DNA of 64,000 nucleotides from Flavobacterium sp. HSC-32F16 (GCF_024171645.1 NZ_JALKAC010000001.1:806001-870000); one strand, 5' to 3'. Numbered from the stretch's first letter, positions 44,557 through 53,121 are shown. Numbers and translations are program-made. Notes: generated by a model not told the origin, from the sequence alone.

Positions 44557-45504
44557 TTATATTTTTTTAAGAATCTTTTGTAAAACTAATTGTGCTGAAT
44601 ATGTTCTGTTATTCGCTTGTTCGATTACGATTGAATTTTCTCCGTCTAAAACTTCGTCACTTACAATAACGTTACGACGAACCGGAAGACAATGCATGAA
44701 TTTTCCGTTGTTAGTTAAAGCCATTTTTTCGGCTGTAACGGTCCAGTTTGGATCGCTGTTGGTTACTTTTCCGTAATCGTTGAAGTTACTCCAGTTTTTT
44801 ACGTAAACGAAATCGGCATTTTCAAAAGCTTTGTTTTGATCGTATTCGATTTTACAATCTTTCGTAATTTCCGGGCTTAATTCGTAACCTTCCGGATGTG
44901 TAATTACAAAGTCCATATCTTTCTGCATTTGCATCATTTCTACGAATGAATTGGCAACTGCCTGAGGCAAAGCTTTTGGATGCGGCGCCCACGAAAGCAC
45001 TACTTTTGGTTTGTGTTTTGTTTTAAACTCTTCCATCGTAATGGCATCTGCCAAAGACTGCATTGGATGACGAACGGCACTTTCCATATTTACAATTGGC
45101 ACAGTTGCGTATTTCAAGAATCCTGAAATTACAGTTTCCTGATAATCTTTTTCTTTGTCAACCAAACCTGCAAAAGCACGAATTGCGATAATATCACAGT
45201 ATTGTGAAACCACTTCGGCCGCTTCTTTGATATGTTCTGAAGCACCTGAATTCATAACTGCTCCATCTTCGAATTCTAATGTCCAGCCTTCATTGGTAAA
45301 ATTCATTACCATTACGTTCATTCCTAAGTTTAAAGCCGCTTTTTGTGTACTCAAACGCGTTCTTAAACTTGGATTGAAGAATAACATTCCTAAGGTTTTG
45401 TTTTTACCTAATTTTTTATTTTTAAGCGGCTCTTTTTTGATCTTGATCGCGCTTTTAACCCATTTTGATAATGAGTCGATATCTTTTATTGAAATATAGT
45501 TCAT
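44557..45504 (-). CDS. argF': N-acylornithine carbamoyltransferase, probably succinylornithine-type
   Basis: 315 residues. It transfers carbamoyl phosphate to N-acylated ornithine. Carbamoyl-phosphate motifs are FFNPSLRTR (42-50) and RHPMQS (145-150), with WAPHPKALPQAVANS and HCLPVRRN later. The wording KNKTLGMLFFNPSLRTRLSTQKAALNLGMNV is close to the Bacteroides fragilis succinylornithine enzyme. At the residue that sets acyl specificity (Glu92 in the Xanthomonas acetylornithine enzyme, Pro90 in B. fragilis) this protein has Ser89, in NSGASEHI. Changing Glu92 to Ser, Pro or Val is reported to switch the enzyme to succinylornithine, so succinyl use is favoured. Confidence 0.88.
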   Translation of the reverse strand: MNYISIKDIDSLSKWVKSAIKIKKEPLKNKKLGKNKTLGMLFFNPSLRTRLSTQKAALNLGMNVMVMNFTNEGWTLEFEDGAVMNSGASEHIKEAAEVVSQYCDIIAIRAFAGLVDKEKDYQETVISGFLKYATVPIVNMESAVRHPMQSLADAITMEEFKTKHKPKVVLSWAPHPKALPQAVANSFVEMMQMQKDMDFVITHPEGYELSPEITKDCKIEYDQNKAFENADFVYVKNWSNFNDYGKVTNSDPNWTVTAEKMALTNNGKFMHCLPVRRNVIVSDEVLDGENSIVIEQANNRTYSAQLVLQKILKKI

Positions 45505-45534
45505 TTGTTTTTTTATTAATTTAGATAATGTGAT

Positions 45535-45585
45535 AATTAGAAAATTGGATAATTGTGTATTATCTAATTCACTAATTTTCTAATT
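45535..45585. repeat. Dyad between proB and argF'
   Basis: aattagaaaatt at 45535-45546 and aattttctaatt at 45574-45585 are exact reverse complements; the whole 87-base gap is AT-rich and can fold into one hairpin. Confidence 0.5.
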
Positions 45586-45591
45586 GACTCA

Positions 45592-46353
45592 TTAGATTAT
45601 TTTAGTAAATGGAATTTCGTCTTTTAATGCTTTTAAAATAAAATTATCATTTAATCCATTCACAATCCAGGTTTCTATATTGGCTGCTTTTGCAATTGCA
45701 GCAGCTTCTATTTTGGATTTCATTCCTCCTGTTCCGTGTGATGATTTTGATTCACCGATTTCTTTTTCTAATGATTTCAAATCATTTACCAATTTGATTG
45801 TTTCCGGAATTTCATCGTGAATAGAATCTTTTTTATAAATCCCGTTTGTATTAGTAGCAATTATCAGAATATCAACATTTAAAAGAACAGCCGTTAAAGC
45901 TGCTAGTTTGTCATTATCTCCAAACCGAATTTCATCTGTGGCAACGGTATCATTTTCATTGATAATCGGAATGTAATTGTTCTTAACCAAAACATTAATT
46001 GTATTTACAATGTTTTTTTTGGTCTGTTCTTTTTCGAAATCAGAATAAGAAAGCAAACACTGTGAAGTATTCAATCCTAAATCCTTAAAGTTTTCATTGT
46101 AAATCCGCATTAAATGAGGTTGTCCGATAGAAGCTAAAGCCTGTTTCACAAAAACATCTTTATCTTGATTGTCCAACTTTACAAATTGCTTTGCTGCTGC
46201 AATTGCTCCTGAACTCACTATAATAAATTCATACTCGTCGTTTAAAGCCGCAATCTGTATTCCAAGGTCTTCAATCTTTCCCCGCGAAATATGATTAGTT
46301 TCTTTGGTTAAAGTATTACTTCCTATTTTTAATAAAATCCGTTTTTTTGCCAT
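45592..46353 (-). CDS. proB: Glutamate 5-kinase, short form without PUA domain
   Basis: 253 residues from the ATG at 46353 (MAKKRILLKIGSNTLTKE); a longer frame starts with GTG inside repeat DNA and is less likely. It makes glutamyl phosphate for proline synthesis. Motifs: LLKIGSNTL, IIVSSGAIAAAKQF, PIINENDTVATDEIRFGDNDKLAALTA, and GTGGMKSKIEAA. The E. coli enzyme has about 367 residues with a C-terminal PUA domain, absent here; PUA-less ProB is known in other bacteria. It follows proA within the arginine operon. Confidence 0.92.
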   Translation of the reverse strand: MAKKRILLKIGSNTLTKETNHISRGKIEDLGIQIAALNDEYEFIIVSSGAIAAAKQFVKLDNQDKDVFVKQALASIGQPHLMRIYNENFKDLGLNTSQCLLSYSDFEKEQTKKNIVNTINVLVKNNYIPIINENDTVATDEIRFGDNDKLAALTAVLLNVDILIIATNTNGIYKKDSIHDEIPETIKLVNDLKSLEKEIGESKSSHGTGGMKSKIEAAAIAKAANIETWIVNGLNDNFILKALKDEIPFTKII

Positions 46354-46550
46354 GTCTTTTGTTTTTGCCACGAAGGCGCTAAGGCACTAAGTTATTTTAA
46401 CGCAAAGGGCGCAAGGTTTTTTTATATTTTTTGTGTTTACAAACGCTAAGTTCGCAAAGCTTTGTCTATAGTTAAATTCCAAATTCCAAAAATCAGAATT
46501 CAACAATTACAATCTAAATTTCTAATTATCTAATTGACTAATTATCTCAA

Positions 46551-47744
46551 TTACCTAATTTGTCCTTCTCCGTATACGTACCATTTATTGGTTACAAGGT
46601 GTTGCAAACCAATTGGTCCTCTCTGATGCAATTTATCTGTACTTATCGCTAATTCTCCGCCTAAACCAAATTGTCCGCCGTCTGTAAACCGGGTTGAGGC
46701 ATTTTGATAAACTGCAGCGGTATCCACGGCATCCATAAACTCTTGTGCCGCTTTATCATCTTTTGTAATAATTACTGCAGAATGCCCTCCGCAATATTTA
46801 TTAATTTTTTCGATGGCATTTTCCTCAGAATCAATAGTTCCGATTACAATTTTATAATCTAAAAATTCTTCATACCAAATATCTTCGTTCTGAAGTGTTT
46901 TAGTATTCTCGAAATTTACCAGAGATTTATCTACAATAACTTCTACTTTTGATTCTACTAAAGCTTCAATCAACATTGCTGTAAAACCTTCAAAATTGGG
47001 CAGTTTAGAATCTATTAAAACCTTGTCAACGGCATTACAAGCAGATATTTTGGCTGTTTTGGCGTTTAAAATTACTTTTAAGGCTAAATCTGTATCAGCA
47101 TCTTTATGAACGTAAACAAAATTATTTCCTCGTCCGCTTACGATTACCGGGCAGGTTGCGTGTGCTTTTACAAACTCAATTAGTTTTTCTCCGCCTCTTG
47201 GAACTATTAAATCAACTTTTTGAGTTGGTTTTTCTAAAAATGCCTGAGTTTCTGTTCTGTTGTAATTCAAATATTCAACCCAATCTTTCGAAACTCCGTT
47301 TTCTTCTAAAGCTTTGTGCCAAAGACTTACGATCTTTAAATTTGACTTTAGAGATTCTTTTCCTCCTTTTAATAAAATCTTATTTCCGGATTTAAAAGCA
47401 ATTCCTCCCGCTTCGATTGTAACGTCTGGCCGAGATTCATAAATTATTAAAATCGTTCCGAAAGCAGCGGTTTTATTTATGACTTTTATTCCATTATTAT
47501 GTGTAAAATGAAAACGCTCAACGCCAACGGGATCTTCCTGTGAAGCCAATTGGTTTAAGGACAAAATCATTTCGTCAACTTTTTTATCATCTACTTTGAG
47601 GCGTTCTTCCATCGCTAAATCGGAACCGTCGTAATCGGTAAGATCTTCTTGATTCGTTAAGATTATCTGACTCCGTTCCTGCTCAACCAGCTTTGCCATA
47701 GTCCGCAAAACCAAGTTTCGTTTTTCAATTGATAATGGATTCAT
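46551..47744 (-). CDS. proA: Glutamate-5-semialdehyde dehydrogenase
   Basis: 397 residues. It reduces glutamyl phosphate to glutamate semialdehyde with NADPH. It has NKTAAFGTILIIYESRPDVTIEAGGIAFKSGN-type wording, DLIVPRGGEKLIEF, the region around the active-site Cys in NAKTAKISACNAVDKVLID, and TRFTDGGQFGLGGELAISTDKLHQRGPIGL near the end. It lies directly upstream of proB, so both proline-specific enzymes are embedded in the arginine operon. Confidence 0.95.
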   Translation of the reverse strand: MNPLSIEKRNLVLRTMAKLVEQERSQIILTNQEDLTDYDGSDLAMEERLKVDDKKVDEMILSLNQLASQEDPVGVERFHFTHNNGIKVINKTAAFGTILIIYESRPDVTIEAGGIAFKSGNKILLKGGKESLKSNLKIVSLWHKALEENGVSKDWVEYLNYNRTETQAFLEKPTQKVDLIVPRGGEKLIEFVKAHATCPVIVSGRGNNFVYVHKDADTDLALKVILNAKTAKISACNAVDKVLIDSKLPNFEGFTAMLIEALVESKVEVIVDKSLVNFENTKTLQNEDIWYEEFLDYKIVIGTIDSEENAIEKINKYCGGHSAVIITKDDKAAQEFMDAVDTAAVYQNASTRFTDGGQFGLGGELAISTDKLHQRGPIGLQHLVTNKWYVYGEGQIR

Positions 47745-47772
47745 AATTTAGTTGGTTGTTTTTGGTTGTCTT

Positions 47773-48099
47773 TTAAAATCTAAATTGTGATACTAGGTAT
47801 AGATCAGCCAGTAGAACTCCGTAATACAGAAAAATATTAACTACAATCCATACACTTCGTTTTATATTACTTTCTGAAAAAAAATAAATTCTTGAAATCT
47901 GCTTTATTAATACTACAACAGAAGACAATACCACCACAAAATATATAAAAAAAAGAACTTGATTTATCAATTCTGTATATTTGAAAATAACAAACATACT
48001 CTGAACTTTTGCAATTAAAACAGTCCATAATATTACAAACAAATAGGCTGCTGATTGATATTTGAGAAATGAATCTGAAATTAAAAAGTTATTCTTCAT
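47773..48099 (-). CDS. Small membrane protein of unknown function
   Basis: 108 residues from the ATG at 48099 (MKNNFLISDSFLKY); the frame extends to 48141 but would overlap the upstream gene by 41 bases. Three membrane helices are visible (SAAYLFVILWTVLIA, INQVLFFIYFVVVLSSVVVLI, IVVNIFLYYGVLLADLYLV). No family is recognised. It directly follows the 145-residue gene and precedes proA, so it sits in the arginine operon without an obvious metabolic role. Confidence 0.6.
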   Translation of the reverse strand: MKNNFLISDSFLKYQSAAYLFVILWTVLIAKVQSMFVIFKYTELINQVLFFIYFVVVLSSVVVLIKQISRIYFFSESNIKRSVWIVVNIFLYYGVLLADLYLVSQFRF

Positions 48100-48100
48100 C

Positions 48101-48538
48101 TTATTTAATTTTAAATCCAATAACTGATTGCTGCATTTCATTTTCTTTCAACTCAAACTTAAATATCAAAGAATCATAGCATTTACAACCAATTTCTTCT
48201 CCAATTAAAGGTACATACTTCTTGATTTTTTCTCTAGCAAAAGAATCATTTTTGACTTCATAGAATTGAATTTCAAAATTTTCTAAAGAATCCAGCTTTT
48301 CATTTTGGCAATCTCGCAAATACCATAAGTTTGGTGTATTATTATAAGTATCAATTTCTATATCTTCAGATTTATTGATCTCATTTTTCAAGTCTTCCAG
48401 AACTTTTTCAAGTCTTTCTGAACGAACATATTCAGGTGCTCTTCTCATTCCCCATGCAAATGGATTCAGAAAAAGTAACATTGGAAATAAAACACCAATT
48501 ATTAAAAGAACACCTAAAATTTTTCTCCCTGGTTTCAT
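48101..48538 (-). CDS. Membrane-anchored protein of unknown function
   Basis: 145 residues. An N-terminal membrane anchor (ILGVLLIIGVLFPMLLFLNPFAWGM) is followed by a soluble part rich in acidic residues, with Cys at DCQNEK and GCKCYDSL. No family is recognised. Its ATG shares a base with the argD stop (TAATG), so translation is coupled to argD. The codon use is not obviously foreign. Confidence 0.65.
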   Translation of the reverse strand: MKPGRKILGVLLIIGVLFPMLLFLNPFAWGMRRAPEYVRSERLEKVLEDLKNEINKSEDIEIDTYNNTPNLWYLRDCQNEKLDSLENFEIQFYEVKNDSFAREKIKKYVPLIGEEIGCKCYDSLIFKFELKENEMQQSVIGFKIK

Positions 48539-49677
48539 TAATTTTTAAGTTCTTCTAAACTTTCTTTTAAAGCAACAATAAACGTATCAATATCAGCTTT
48601 TTTCACTGTCAACGGCGGTAAAATTCTTAGAAGATTTTTGTTGTTTGCACTTCCTGTAAAAATATGTTTTTCGATGATTAGTTTTTTTCTTAAAGCAGCA
48701 ACATCAAAATCAAATTCTACTCCAAGCATCAAGCCTTTTCCTTTTACTTGTTTGATGCTGTCAACTTCTTTAATTTTCTCTAAGAAATATTCATAAACTT
48801 CATTTACATTTTTTTGTAAATCTAGTTTTTCGATTACATCTAAAACTGCAATCCCTGCTGCACATGATAAATGGCTTCCACCGAAAGTTGTGCCTAATAA
48901 TCCGAAACTTGCTTCAAATTTTGGAGATATTAAAATGGCTCCAACCGGAAATCCGTTCCCCATTCCTTTTGCAACTGAAATAATATCAGCGCTGATTCCG
49001 TGATGCTGGAACGCAAAGAATTTTCCGCTTCTTCCGTATCCAGATTGTACTTCATCCAAAATCAAAACTACATCGTGTTTTTTACACGCTTTTTCTAAAG
49101 CCTGAAAAAATTCTGTTGTTCCTTGATCTAAACCTCCAACTCCTTGAATTCCTTCGATAATTACTGCTGTAACATCACCTTTCGCTAATTCAGCTTCAAC
49201 TAATTCGATTTGGTTTAAAGGTAAAAAAGTAACAATTTGCTGTGCGTTTAATGGCGCAACAATTTTTTTATTATCTGTAACAGCAACTGCTGCAGAAGTT
49301 CTTCCGTGGAAAGAATTATCAAAAGCAACAACTCTTGATTTTCCATTATGAAAAGAAGCTAATTTCAAAGCATTTTCATTAGCTTCAGCACCAGAACTGC
49401 ATAAAAACAATTCGTAATCTTCTAAACCGGAAAGTTTTCCTAATTTCTGAGCCAATTCAACCTGCAAAGGATTCTGAATCGCATTCGAATAAAATCCTAA
49501 ATGGTCTAATTGATTCTTCAATTTTGCTACATAATCAGGCTGTGTGTGTCCGATAGAAATCACACCATGTCCGCTGTATAAATCTAAATATTCTACTCCT
49601 TTGTCGTCAATAATGGTACAATCAATTGCTTTTACTGGAGTTATGTCGTATAATGGGTAAACGTTGAATAAGTTCAT
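48538..49677 (-). CDS. argD: N-acylornithine aminotransferase
   Basis: 379 residues. This PLP enzyme converts acylglutamate semialdehyde to acylornithine. Motifs: YLDLYSGHGVISIGH, LFLCSSGAEANENALKLA, SFHGRTSAAVAVTDN, LILDEVQSGYGRSGKFFAFQHH, and the PLP lysine in ISVAKGMGNGFPVGAIL. It follows argC and is coupled to the small gene downstream by a TAATG overlap. In the succinyl version of the pathway it would act on the succinylated compounds. Confidence 0.94.
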   Translation of the reverse strand: MNLFNVYPLYDITPVKAIDCTIIDDKGVEYLDLYSGHGVISIGHTQPDYVAKLKNQLDHLGFYSNAIQNPLQVELAQKLGKLSGLEDYELFLCSSGAEANENALKLASFHNGKSRVVAFDNSFHGRTSAAVAVTDNKKIVAPLNAQQIVTFLPLNQIELVEAELAKGDVTAVIIEGIQGVGGLDQGTTEFFQALEKACKKHDVVLILDEVQSGYGRSGKFFAFQHHGISADIISVAKGMGNGFPVGAILISPKFEASFGLLGTTFGGSHLSCAAGIAVLDVIEKLDLQKNVNEVYEYFLEKIKEVDSIKQVKGKGLMLGVEFDFDVAALRKKLIIEKHIFTGSANNKNLLRILPPLTVKKADIDTFIVALKESLEELKN

Positions 49678-49701
49678 TTTTTAAAAAGTTAAATGTTATT
49701 T

Positions 49702-49757
49702 GTAAAACGTTAGAAGTTTAAGTAAAGACGTTTAACATCTAACTTCTAACATTTTAC
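49702..49757. repeat. Dyad between argC and argD
   Basis: gtaaaacgttagaagtt at 49702-49718 and aacttctaacattttac at 49741-49757 are reverse complements with one mismatch and a 22-base loop. Confidence 0.55.
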
Positions 49758-49762
49758 TATTA

Positions 49763-50740
49763 TTAAAATCCGCTTGGTTTCAAATGTAAACCTGTGGTTT
49801 CTTCTAATCCGAACATTAAATTCATGTTTTGAATTGCTTGTCCTGAAGCACCTTTGGTTAAATTATCTATAATTGATGTTATGAGAACCCGGTTTCCTTT
49901 TTTCAATAAACTAATGATACATTTATTCGTTTGCACCACTTGTTTCATGTTGATGTTTGTTGTGGTAATGGTTACAAAAGGCTCATCTTTATAGAAATCT
50001 TCGTATTTCGCAACTAATTGTTCCAAACTATCGTCACATAATGTATAAAGCGTGGCAAAAATTCCTCTTGGAAAATCTCCTCTGTTCGGAATAAAAAGAA
50101 ATTCGCTGTCAAAATCATCCTGCAACTGAACTAAACTTTCTCCGATTTCTCCCAAATGCTGGTGTTCAAAAGCTTTATAATGCGACATATTGTTGTTTCT
50201 CCAGCTGAAATGAGAAGTTTCTGAAAGACTTACTCCTGCTCCTGTACTTCCAGTTGTGGCATTAATATGAACATCATTATTAAGCAGATTATGTTTAGCT
50301 AAAGGCAGCAAAGCCAACTGAATAGCCGTAGCAAAGCAACCTGGATTTGCGATATAATTTGCTTTTTTGATTTCAGTTTTATTGATTTCAGGCAATCCGT
50401 AAATGAAATCTTTTCCTTCGAAATGTGCATCTTTATTCAGTCTGAAATCATTTCCTAAATCAATGATTTTGGTATGACTCGCAAACTGATTTTCTTTCAA
50501 AAATGAAATCGATTTTCCGTGCCCTAAACACAAGAAAACTACATTCACATTTGGATTGATTTCAGCTGTGAAATTCATTTCAATATCACCCATCAAATCA
50601 TGGTGCGCCACAGAAAGCGGTTTTCCGGCATTTGTAGTACTGTAAACAAAATCGATGTTTACTTTTGGATGATACATTAAAATTCTGATGAGTTCTCCAG
50701 CTGTGTAGCCTGAACCACCAATTATTCCGACATTAATCAT
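49763..50740 (-). CDS. argC: N-acyl-gamma-glutamyl-phosphate reductase
   Basis: 325 residues. It reduces the acylglutamyl phosphate made by ArgB. The NADP-binding start is VGIIGGSGYTAGELIRILMYHP, the active-site Cys lies in ANPGCFATAIQLALLPL, and GSTGAGVSLSETSHFSWRNNN and AFEHQHLGEI follow. It is of normal length and begins 42 bases after the inserted lipoprotein gene. Confidence 0.95.
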   Translation of the reverse strand: MINVGIIGGSGYTAGELIRILMYHPKVNIDFVYSTTNAGKPLSVAHHDLMGDIEMNFTAEINPNVNVVFLCLGHGKSISFLKENQFASHTKIIDLGNDFRLNKDAHFEGKDFIYGLPEINKTEIKKANYIANPGCFATAIQLALLPLAKHNLLNNDVHINATTGSTGAGVSLSETSHFSWRNNNMSHYKAFEHQHLGEIGESLVQLQDDFDSEFLFIPNRGDFPRGIFATLYTLCDDSLEQLVAKYEDFYKDEPFVTITTTNINMKQVVQTNKCIISLLKKGNRVLITSIIDNLTKGASGQAIQNMNLMFGLEETTGLHLKPSGF

Positions 50741-50782
50741 AATTTTATTTTTTTTTAAGATTATGTAAAAAATCTTTGATTT

Positions 50783-51232
50783 TTATAAATCTGCAAGAAC
50801 GAATTCAGCGGATAAAAATTTTATTGATTTAATAGTTCCTAATGTTGGATTTAATGCAGTTTCAACATCATAACTAGCAGTATAAAAAGAATTTGCTCCA
50901 ATTTTATCATAAGGATCGTCGTTGGGTACTCTTCTGATAGGAGTTAAAATAAGTCCATCAGCGTTATATGTTATCTTATAATTTCCTTTTACAGCAACAT
51001 TATTAGGATTAGTAAACTTTATCTCATAGCGTAGCCTAGATGTATTGTTACCAGTATCAGGTGTATATTCAAATAGTAAGACTTCATACGTAATTGCCTT
51101 TAAAGTTTCTTTTTCCTGCTTCGCATCATTATCACTTGAGCATGCAAAAAACATTAAGAGAAATGGGAGTAAAAAAAATATCTTTGTTTTCAAATTAGTT
51201 TTATTTGTGAATAATTCATTACAATTAATCAT
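50783..51232 (-). CDS. Lipoprotein of unknown function inserted between argG and argC
   Basis: 149 residues. After a short polar start comes a lipoprotein signal (IFFLLPFLLMFFAC) followed by SSDNDAKQEKE, acidic like surface-exported lipoproteins of Bacteroidota. The mature part looks like a small beta-sandwich (YEVLLFEYTPDTGN; LRYEIKFTNPNNVAVKGNYKI). Its start overlaps the argG stop by eight bases. The true start could be a few codons in. No family or pathway link is evident, and its presence in a biosynthetic operon is odd. Confidence 0.7.
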   Translation of the reverse strand: MINCNELFTNKTNLKTKIFFLLPFLLMFFACSSDNDAKQEKETLKAITYEVLLFEYTPDTGNNTSRLRYEIKFTNPNNVAVKGNYKITYNADGLILTPIRRVPNDDPYDKIGANSFYTASYDVETALNPTLGTIKSIKFLSAEFVLADL

Positions 51233-52418
51233 GATCTAATTGATTTACAGATGAAAATATGTTTTGTGCATTTCCAAGAATCTTGATAAATCCTTTTGCA
51301 TCGTCAGATGTCCATGCATTGTTCATTTCTCCGTATTGACCAAAACCTGTGTTCATCAAATCGTTTTTAGATTCGATTCCGTCAAGTGAGAAATGGTATG
51401 GTTTTAATGAAACTGTTACCGTTCCGTTTACTGTTTTTTGTGTGTCTTGCAAGAAAGTTTCAATGTTACGCATCACTGGATCTAAGAATTGGCCTTCGTG
51501 AAATAACATTCCGTACCAGTTTCCTAATTGTTCTTTCCAGTATTGCTGCCATTTTCCAAGAGTATGTTTCTCTAATAAATGGTGCGCTTTGATAATAATT
51601 AACGGCGCCGCAGCTTCAAAACCAACTCTTCCTTTAATTCCTATAATAGTATCTCCAACGTGAATATCTCTTCCAATTGCATAAGCATTTGCCAGTTTTT
51701 CAAGAGCTACAATATTGTTTGAAGGTTTATCCTTTTTACCGTTAATTCCAACTAATTCACCCTGTTCAAAATGAAGTGTTACTTTTTCTTCTCCTTCTTT
51801 TTGCAATTGCGAAGGATAAGCTTCACTTGGCAAAGGCTGTCCTGAAGTTAAAGTTTCTTTTCCTCCAACACTTGTTCCCCAAAGTCCTTTATTTATAGAA
51901 TATTGCGCTTTTTCCCAAGAATAATGAACTCCGTTTTGAGCCAAATAATCCACCTCTTCTTGTCTCGACAATTTTAAATCTCTAATTGGCGTAATGATTT
52001 CAATTTCAGGAGCGATGGTTTGGAAAATCAAGTCAAAACGAATTTGGTCATTTCCTGCACCTGTACTTCCGTGTGCGATGGCGCTTGCTCCAACTTTTTT
52101 AGCATATTTTATAGCTTCAATTGCCTGGAAAACACGCTCTGCACTTACTGATAATGGATAAGTATTGTTTTTTAATACGTTTCCGAAAATCAAATATTTT
52201 ATAGCTTTATCATAATATTTGTCTACGATTGTAAGATTTGCGTGTTGTGCGCTTCCTAATTCGTAAGCTCTTTTTTCTATGGCTGATAATTCTTCTGCAT
52301 CGAATCCTCCTGTATCTACCAATACAGTATGAACTTCGTATCCTTTTTCATTTTTTAAATATTTCAAACAATACGAGGTATCTAATCCTCCGCTATAAGC
52401 TAATACTACTTTTTTCAT
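51225..52418 (-). CDS. argG: Argininosuccinate synthase
   Basis: 397 residues. It joins citrulline and aspartate using ATP. It starts MKKVVLAYSGGLDTSYCLKYL with the ATP-binding SGGLDTS, and has AIAHGSTGAGNDQIRFD and ITPIRDLKLSRQEEVDYL. This is the Bacteroidota-type sequence, with IKGRVGFEAAAPLIIIKAHHLLEKHTL conserved in synthases. It is the second gene of the operon, 55 bases after the GNAT gene. Confidence 0.95.
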   Translation of the reverse strand: MKKVVLAYSGGLDTSYCLKYLKNEKGYEVHTVLVDTGGFDAEELSAIEKRAYELGSAQHANLTIVDKYYDKAIKYLIFGNVLKNNTYPLSVSAERVFQAIEAIKYAKKVGASAIAHGSTGAGNDQIRFDLIFQTIAPEIEIITPIRDLKLSRQEEVDYLAQNGVHYSWEKAQYSINKGLWGTSVGGKETLTSGQPLPSEAYPSQLQKEGEEKVTLHFEQGELVGINGKKDKPSNNIVALEKLANAYAIGRDIHVGDTIIGIKGRVGFEAAAPLIIIKAHHLLEKHTLGKWQQYWKEQLGNWYGMLFHEGQFLDPVMRNIETFLQDTQKTVNGTVTVSLKPYHFSLDGIESKNDLMNTGFGQYGEMNNAWTSDDAKGFIKILGNAQNIFSSVNQLDHD

Positions 52419-52473
52419 TTTTTATAATTTTGGCTAATACTTTCGTATTTAGCAGTTTGAGATTTCTTTTAAA

Positions 52474-53121
52474 TTAAATTTTGAATAAAAAAACAAACGA
52501 CAATAATTTGTTTAAAAATAAAGCCTGTTTAATTTTTTTAAGTCTGCTTAAAACAGCCTCATTAAAAGGGTGTCTTGGCGGTGTTTTTTGTTTTTCTTTT
52601 GGATCGTATAACATTCCTGTACAAAGGCACATTTTGTTTTCTTTACTTTGCAGAATCTGAAAATTAGTACAAGTTTTACAGCCTGCCCAAAAGCTCGGAT
52701 CCGTTGTAAGTTCTGAGAATGGAACCGGTTTATAACCTAATTCTGAGTTAATTTTCATAACCGCCAAACCAGTTGTTATTCCAAATATTTTCGCATCTGG
52801 AAATCTCTTTAAAGAATAATCAAAAACTTTCGATTTTATCTTTTTGGCCAAACCTAAACTTCTATAGTCAGGATGAACGATTAACCCCGAATGTGCCACA
52901 AATTTTCCGTGCTGCCAGCTTTCGATATAACAAAAACCTGCAAATTTCCCGTCTGCCAGAGCAATCATTGCATCACCATTCGACATTTTTTTCTGAATGT
53001 ACTCAGGAGTTCTTTTAGCAATCCCCGTACCTCTTAATAAGGCAGATGATTCTATCGTATCGCAGATTTCTTGTGCGAATTTGAAGTGTTCTTCCTGGGT
53101 AACAACAATAGAGATCTTCAT
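52474..53121 (-). CDS. GNAT family acyltransferase leading the arginine operon, candidate N-acylglutamate synthase
   Basis: 215 residues. The GNAT core has SGLIVHPDYRSLGLAKKIKSKVF (acyl-CoA loop RSLGLA) and GITTGLAVMKINSELGYKPV. A C-terminal extension carries Cys148, Cys151, Cys165 and Cys167 (GCKTC and CLC), spaced like a metal site. No argA or argJ is in the operon, yet all later enzymes are, so this protein is the natural candidate to make the acylated glutamate (acetyl or succinyl). Homologues begin arginine clusters in other Bacteroidota. The start ATG follows a 320-base leader. Confidence 0.75.
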   Translation of the reverse strand: MKISIVVTQEEHFKFAQEICDTIESSALLRGTGIAKRTPEYIQKKMSNGDAMIALADGKFAGFCYIESWQHGKFVAHSGLIVHPDYRSLGLAKKIKSKVFDYSLKRFPDAKIFGITTGLAVMKINSELGYKPVPFSELTTDPSFWAGCKTCTNFQILQSKENKMCLCTGMLYDPKEKQKTPPRHPFNEAVLSRLKKIKQALFLNKLLSFVFLFKI

